Of a stretch of DNA of 64,000 nucleotides, positions 62,701-64,000 are shown piece after piece. Origin of the DNA: Rhizobiaceae bacterium (GTDB lineage Bacteria; Pseudomonadota; Alphaproteobacteria; Rhizobiales; Rhizobiaceae). The notes below the pieces were generated by a model. The model made no database searches, was not told where the DNA came from, and was given only the letters and a program-made list of their open reading frames with translations. The stretch covers positions 434,001 to 498,000 of the forward strand of contig JAEPQK010000004.1 in NCBI GenBank assembly GCA_017640615.1, read 5' to 3'. Numbering within the stretch: position 1 is the stretch's first letter; the number at the start of each line of letters is the position of its first letter. Position numbers and translations under genes: made by a program.

Positions 62701-62729
62701 GCCCGGTTCCGCAAGGAGCCGGGCTTTTT
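62701..62729 (+). terminator. Terminator after the DUF1127 gene
   Basis: GCCCGGTTCC (62701-62710) pairs with GGAGCCGGGC (62715-62724), 10 bp with one G-U, tetraloop GCAA, then TTTTT. Before it, TTCGGT/ACCGAA (62673-62678, 62683-62688) and GCAGGCG/CGCCTGC (62649-62655, 62689-62695) form nested hairpins around the unpaired CCCCTTCCCCTC. Confidence 0.85.
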
Positions 62730-62734
62730 GGTTA

Positions 62735-63574
62735 TCAATGCCGGTTCATTCCGCTGAGATACTGGTCGAAGATCGACTCCATGTTCTTCTGATACTCGTC
62801 GCGTGTGCGGCTGCCGGCCTCGAACATGTCACCGAAGAGGTCGTCATAGGGCGTACGTTCGCGGCCTGACGGATTGGTCTTCGGTTTCGACGCTGCCTGG
62901 CGCCCGCCCTTCATCATCTCTTCGAAAATCTGGCCGAGCGGATTGTTGCCATAAGGGCTGGGCTGCGCGCTGCCTTGACCGCCCGCCGCACCGCCGCCGA
63001 ACATGCCCTCAAGCACTTTGCCGAACGGGTTGTCGAACGGATTCATGCCCGGCTGCGGCGCTTCCGGACGCGGCATACGCGCTCCGCCCTGCTGCATCAT
63101 CTGCTCGATGATGTCGCCGAGCGGATTGGCGCCGGATGCTTGCGCGCGCTGCGGTTCGGTCGACTGTTTGTACAGCCCGCCCATGATCATGCTGGCGAGT
63201 GCAGGCAGCATCTGCTTGAGAATGTCCTGGCCGATGCCCGTCGCCTGTTCCGCCTGCTTTGCGACTGCGCGGGAAAGCTCCTTGGAGCCAAACAAATGGC
63301 CCAGAATGCCGTTGCCCTCTTCGATGCCGGCCGGCTGGAACGCCTTTTGCATGTCCTCGAAATATCTGGCGTGCTGGCCGGTCGAAAGCGCGGAGAGGAA
63401 CGACCCGACACCGTAGGGATCGGCGGCGTTGCGCTTCAGCCCCTGGCTGAAGGCGGGCATCAGCGCTTCCATGGCGGCTTGTGCCTGCTTCTGGGAGAGG
63501 CCGAACTGTCGCGCCATCTGCTCGACGGCCTGGCCGTTCTGCGCGTTGGTCAACATGTCGAACAATGGCTGCAT
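62735..63574 (-). CDS. DUF937 domain protein
   Basis: A 279-residue protein. The N-terminal half matches DUF937: MQPLFDMLTNAQNGQAVEQMARQFGLSQKQAQAAMEALMPAFSQGLKRNA (residues 1-50), then YFEDMQKAF, GNGILGHLFGSKELSRAVAKQAEQATGIGQDILKQMLPALASMIMGGL. The second half is glycine-, proline- and methionine-rich with repeats of NPLG/NPFDNPFG (DNPFGKVLEGMFGGG, NNPLGQIFEEMMKGG) and looks disordered. The function is unknown. GAGGA precedes the ATG at 63574. The 3' end is convergent with the DUF1127 terminator. The upstream neighbour on this strand is gshA, 68 bases away, so a shared transcript is possible. Confidence 0.85.
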   Translation of the reverse strand: MQPLFDMLTNAQNGQAVEQMARQFGLSQKQAQAAMEALMPAFSQGLKRNAADPYGVGSFLSALSTGQHARYFEDMQKAFQPAGIEEGNGILGHLFGSKELSRAVAKQAEQATGIGQDILKQMLPALASMIMGGLYKQSTEPQRAQASGANPLGDIIEQMMQQGGARMPRPEAPQPGMNPFDNPFGKVLEGMFGGGAAGGQGSAQPSPYGNNPLGQIFEEMMKGGRQAASKPKTNPSGRERTPYDDLFGDMFEAGSRTRDEYQKNMESIFDQYLSGMNRH

Positions 63575-63642
63575 TGGTCTATCCTCGCCTCGCTTTTCAG
63601 CAGGGTAGACCAACTGCGCCACAGCGCAAACAGATGCGCTGT

Positions 63643-64000
63643 CTAATAGGCGTATTCGGTGAAAACAGGTTCGACGGAGTGATCCCAACGTGAGCGGTAG
63701 GATTTGAGCATCTCCTGCGCGCTCGTGGTGCCGCGCGCGACGACCTCTTCCAGAGGGGCAAGGAAATCGGTCTCGTCGAAACCGTCACTGTTGAGCCGGC
63801 TGCGATTCATGAGGCCCTGACGTGCGATAGCCAGCACATCGCGGGCGATCTCGCGCAGATCGGCGTCGCGCATTTTTGTTTCCAGCCCTTCGGCCGGAAC
63901 TGCGTCGCGCATGGCTTGCACCTCCGCGAAGCTCCAGTCGGCGGTAAGCGCCTCGGCGGCATCCAGCGATGCGTCGTCGTAGAGCAGCCCGACCCAGAAG
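63643..64000 (-). CDS. gshA: Glutamate-cysteine ligase, C-terminal part
   Basis: The frame is open to the window edge, so the N-terminus lies to the right. About 118 residues are visible: FWVGLLYDDASLDAAEAL, then TADWSFAEVQAMRDAVPAEGL, REIARDVLAIARQGLMNRSRL, DETDFLAPLEEVVARGTTSAQEMLKSY and the end WDHSVEPVFTEYAY. The last segment, with VEPVFTEYAY, is the characteristic C-terminus of the alphaproteobacterial/plant-type glutamate-cysteine ligase, the first step of glutathione synthesis. The stop at 63643 is clear. The catalytic part is outside the window, so identity rests on the C-terminal wording. Confidence 0.85.
   Translation of the reverse strand, partial: FWVGLLYDDASLDAAEALTADWSFAEVQAMRDAVPAEGLETKMRDADLREIARDVLAIARQGLMNRSRLNSDGFDETDFLAPLEEVVARGTTSAQEMLKSYRSRWDHSVEPVFTEYAY

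Overview
The window looks like a chromosome segment of an alphaproteobacterium of the order Rhizobiales (Hyphomicrobiales), most likely a Mesorhizobium/Phyllobacteriaceae-type genome. This rests on high G+C, tightly packed operons, a tRNA-His with A73 and no encoded G-1, a perfect Irr-box palindrome, a PdhS-like kinase, an HWE kinase, a ScfR/RamB-type regulator beside isocitrate lyase, a cuckoo-type small RNA and Rhizobiales-style extragenic palindromes. No phage, insertion sequence, CRISPR array or rRNA operon was seen.

Region 1 (1-9961) is a cell-surface polysaccharide locus. It holds the N-terminal part of a Wzx-like flippase, a cupin/JmjC-like oxygenase, a GumC/Wzz-type copolymerase without a kinase domain, a Wzy-like polytopic protein, a GT4 glycosyltransferase, a protein resembling glucosamine inositolphosphorylceramide transferases, a secreted GH5 glycosidase and a WecG/TagA glycosyltransferase. 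Region 2 (10140-20263) is housekeeping and regulation: a SAF-domain oxidoreductase, proC, folD, a GlxA-type AraC regulator, an orphan HWE kinase, a DrrAB-type ABC exporter, a secreted CHRD protein and a CSS-EAL phosphodiesterase.

Region 3 (20343-31000) starts with the Entner-Doudoroff operon zwf-pgl-edd. An aldehyde dehydrogenase, an SDR and an SLC13 transporter follow on the other strand, then a YCII-ECF42-AHSA1 sigma-factor module. Region 4 (30956-46496) is dominated by polyamines: puuB, two puuA paralogues, a Tat-exported agmatine deiminase and potFGHI. Inside it sit aceA with its probable ScfR-type regulator and a shared TGTAAA operator array, plus a small four-helix-bundle gene bracketed by inverted G-rich octamer repeats and wedged between puuA and puuB.

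Region 5 (46511-64000) holds an AsmA protein, acetoacetyl-CoA synthetase, an Irr-boxed iron transporter (fbpAB), a 1367-residue PdhS-like kinase with long acidic linkers, and a phasin with PhaR-like sites followed by a three-hairpin CCUCCUCCC small RNA. Then come tRNA-His, xseA, a DUF1772 membrane protein under a 43-bp dyad, a LysR regulator divergent from a DUF1127 protein, a DUF937 protein and the C-terminal part of glutamate-cysteine ligase. Phasin and acetoacetyl-CoA synthetase point to polyhydroxybutyrate metabolism; zwf-pgl-edd and aceA point to Entner-Doudoroff plus glyoxylate-shunt carbon use.

The strongest candidates for something underdescribed are the G-repeat-bracketed four-helix-bundle cassette (32252-32713), the cuckoo-type small RNA (58607-58710), the TGTAAA array (37996-38143) and the surface-polysaccharide locus with its oxygenase and GINT-like enzyme. 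All functional calls come from reading the translated sequence; no database search was run.
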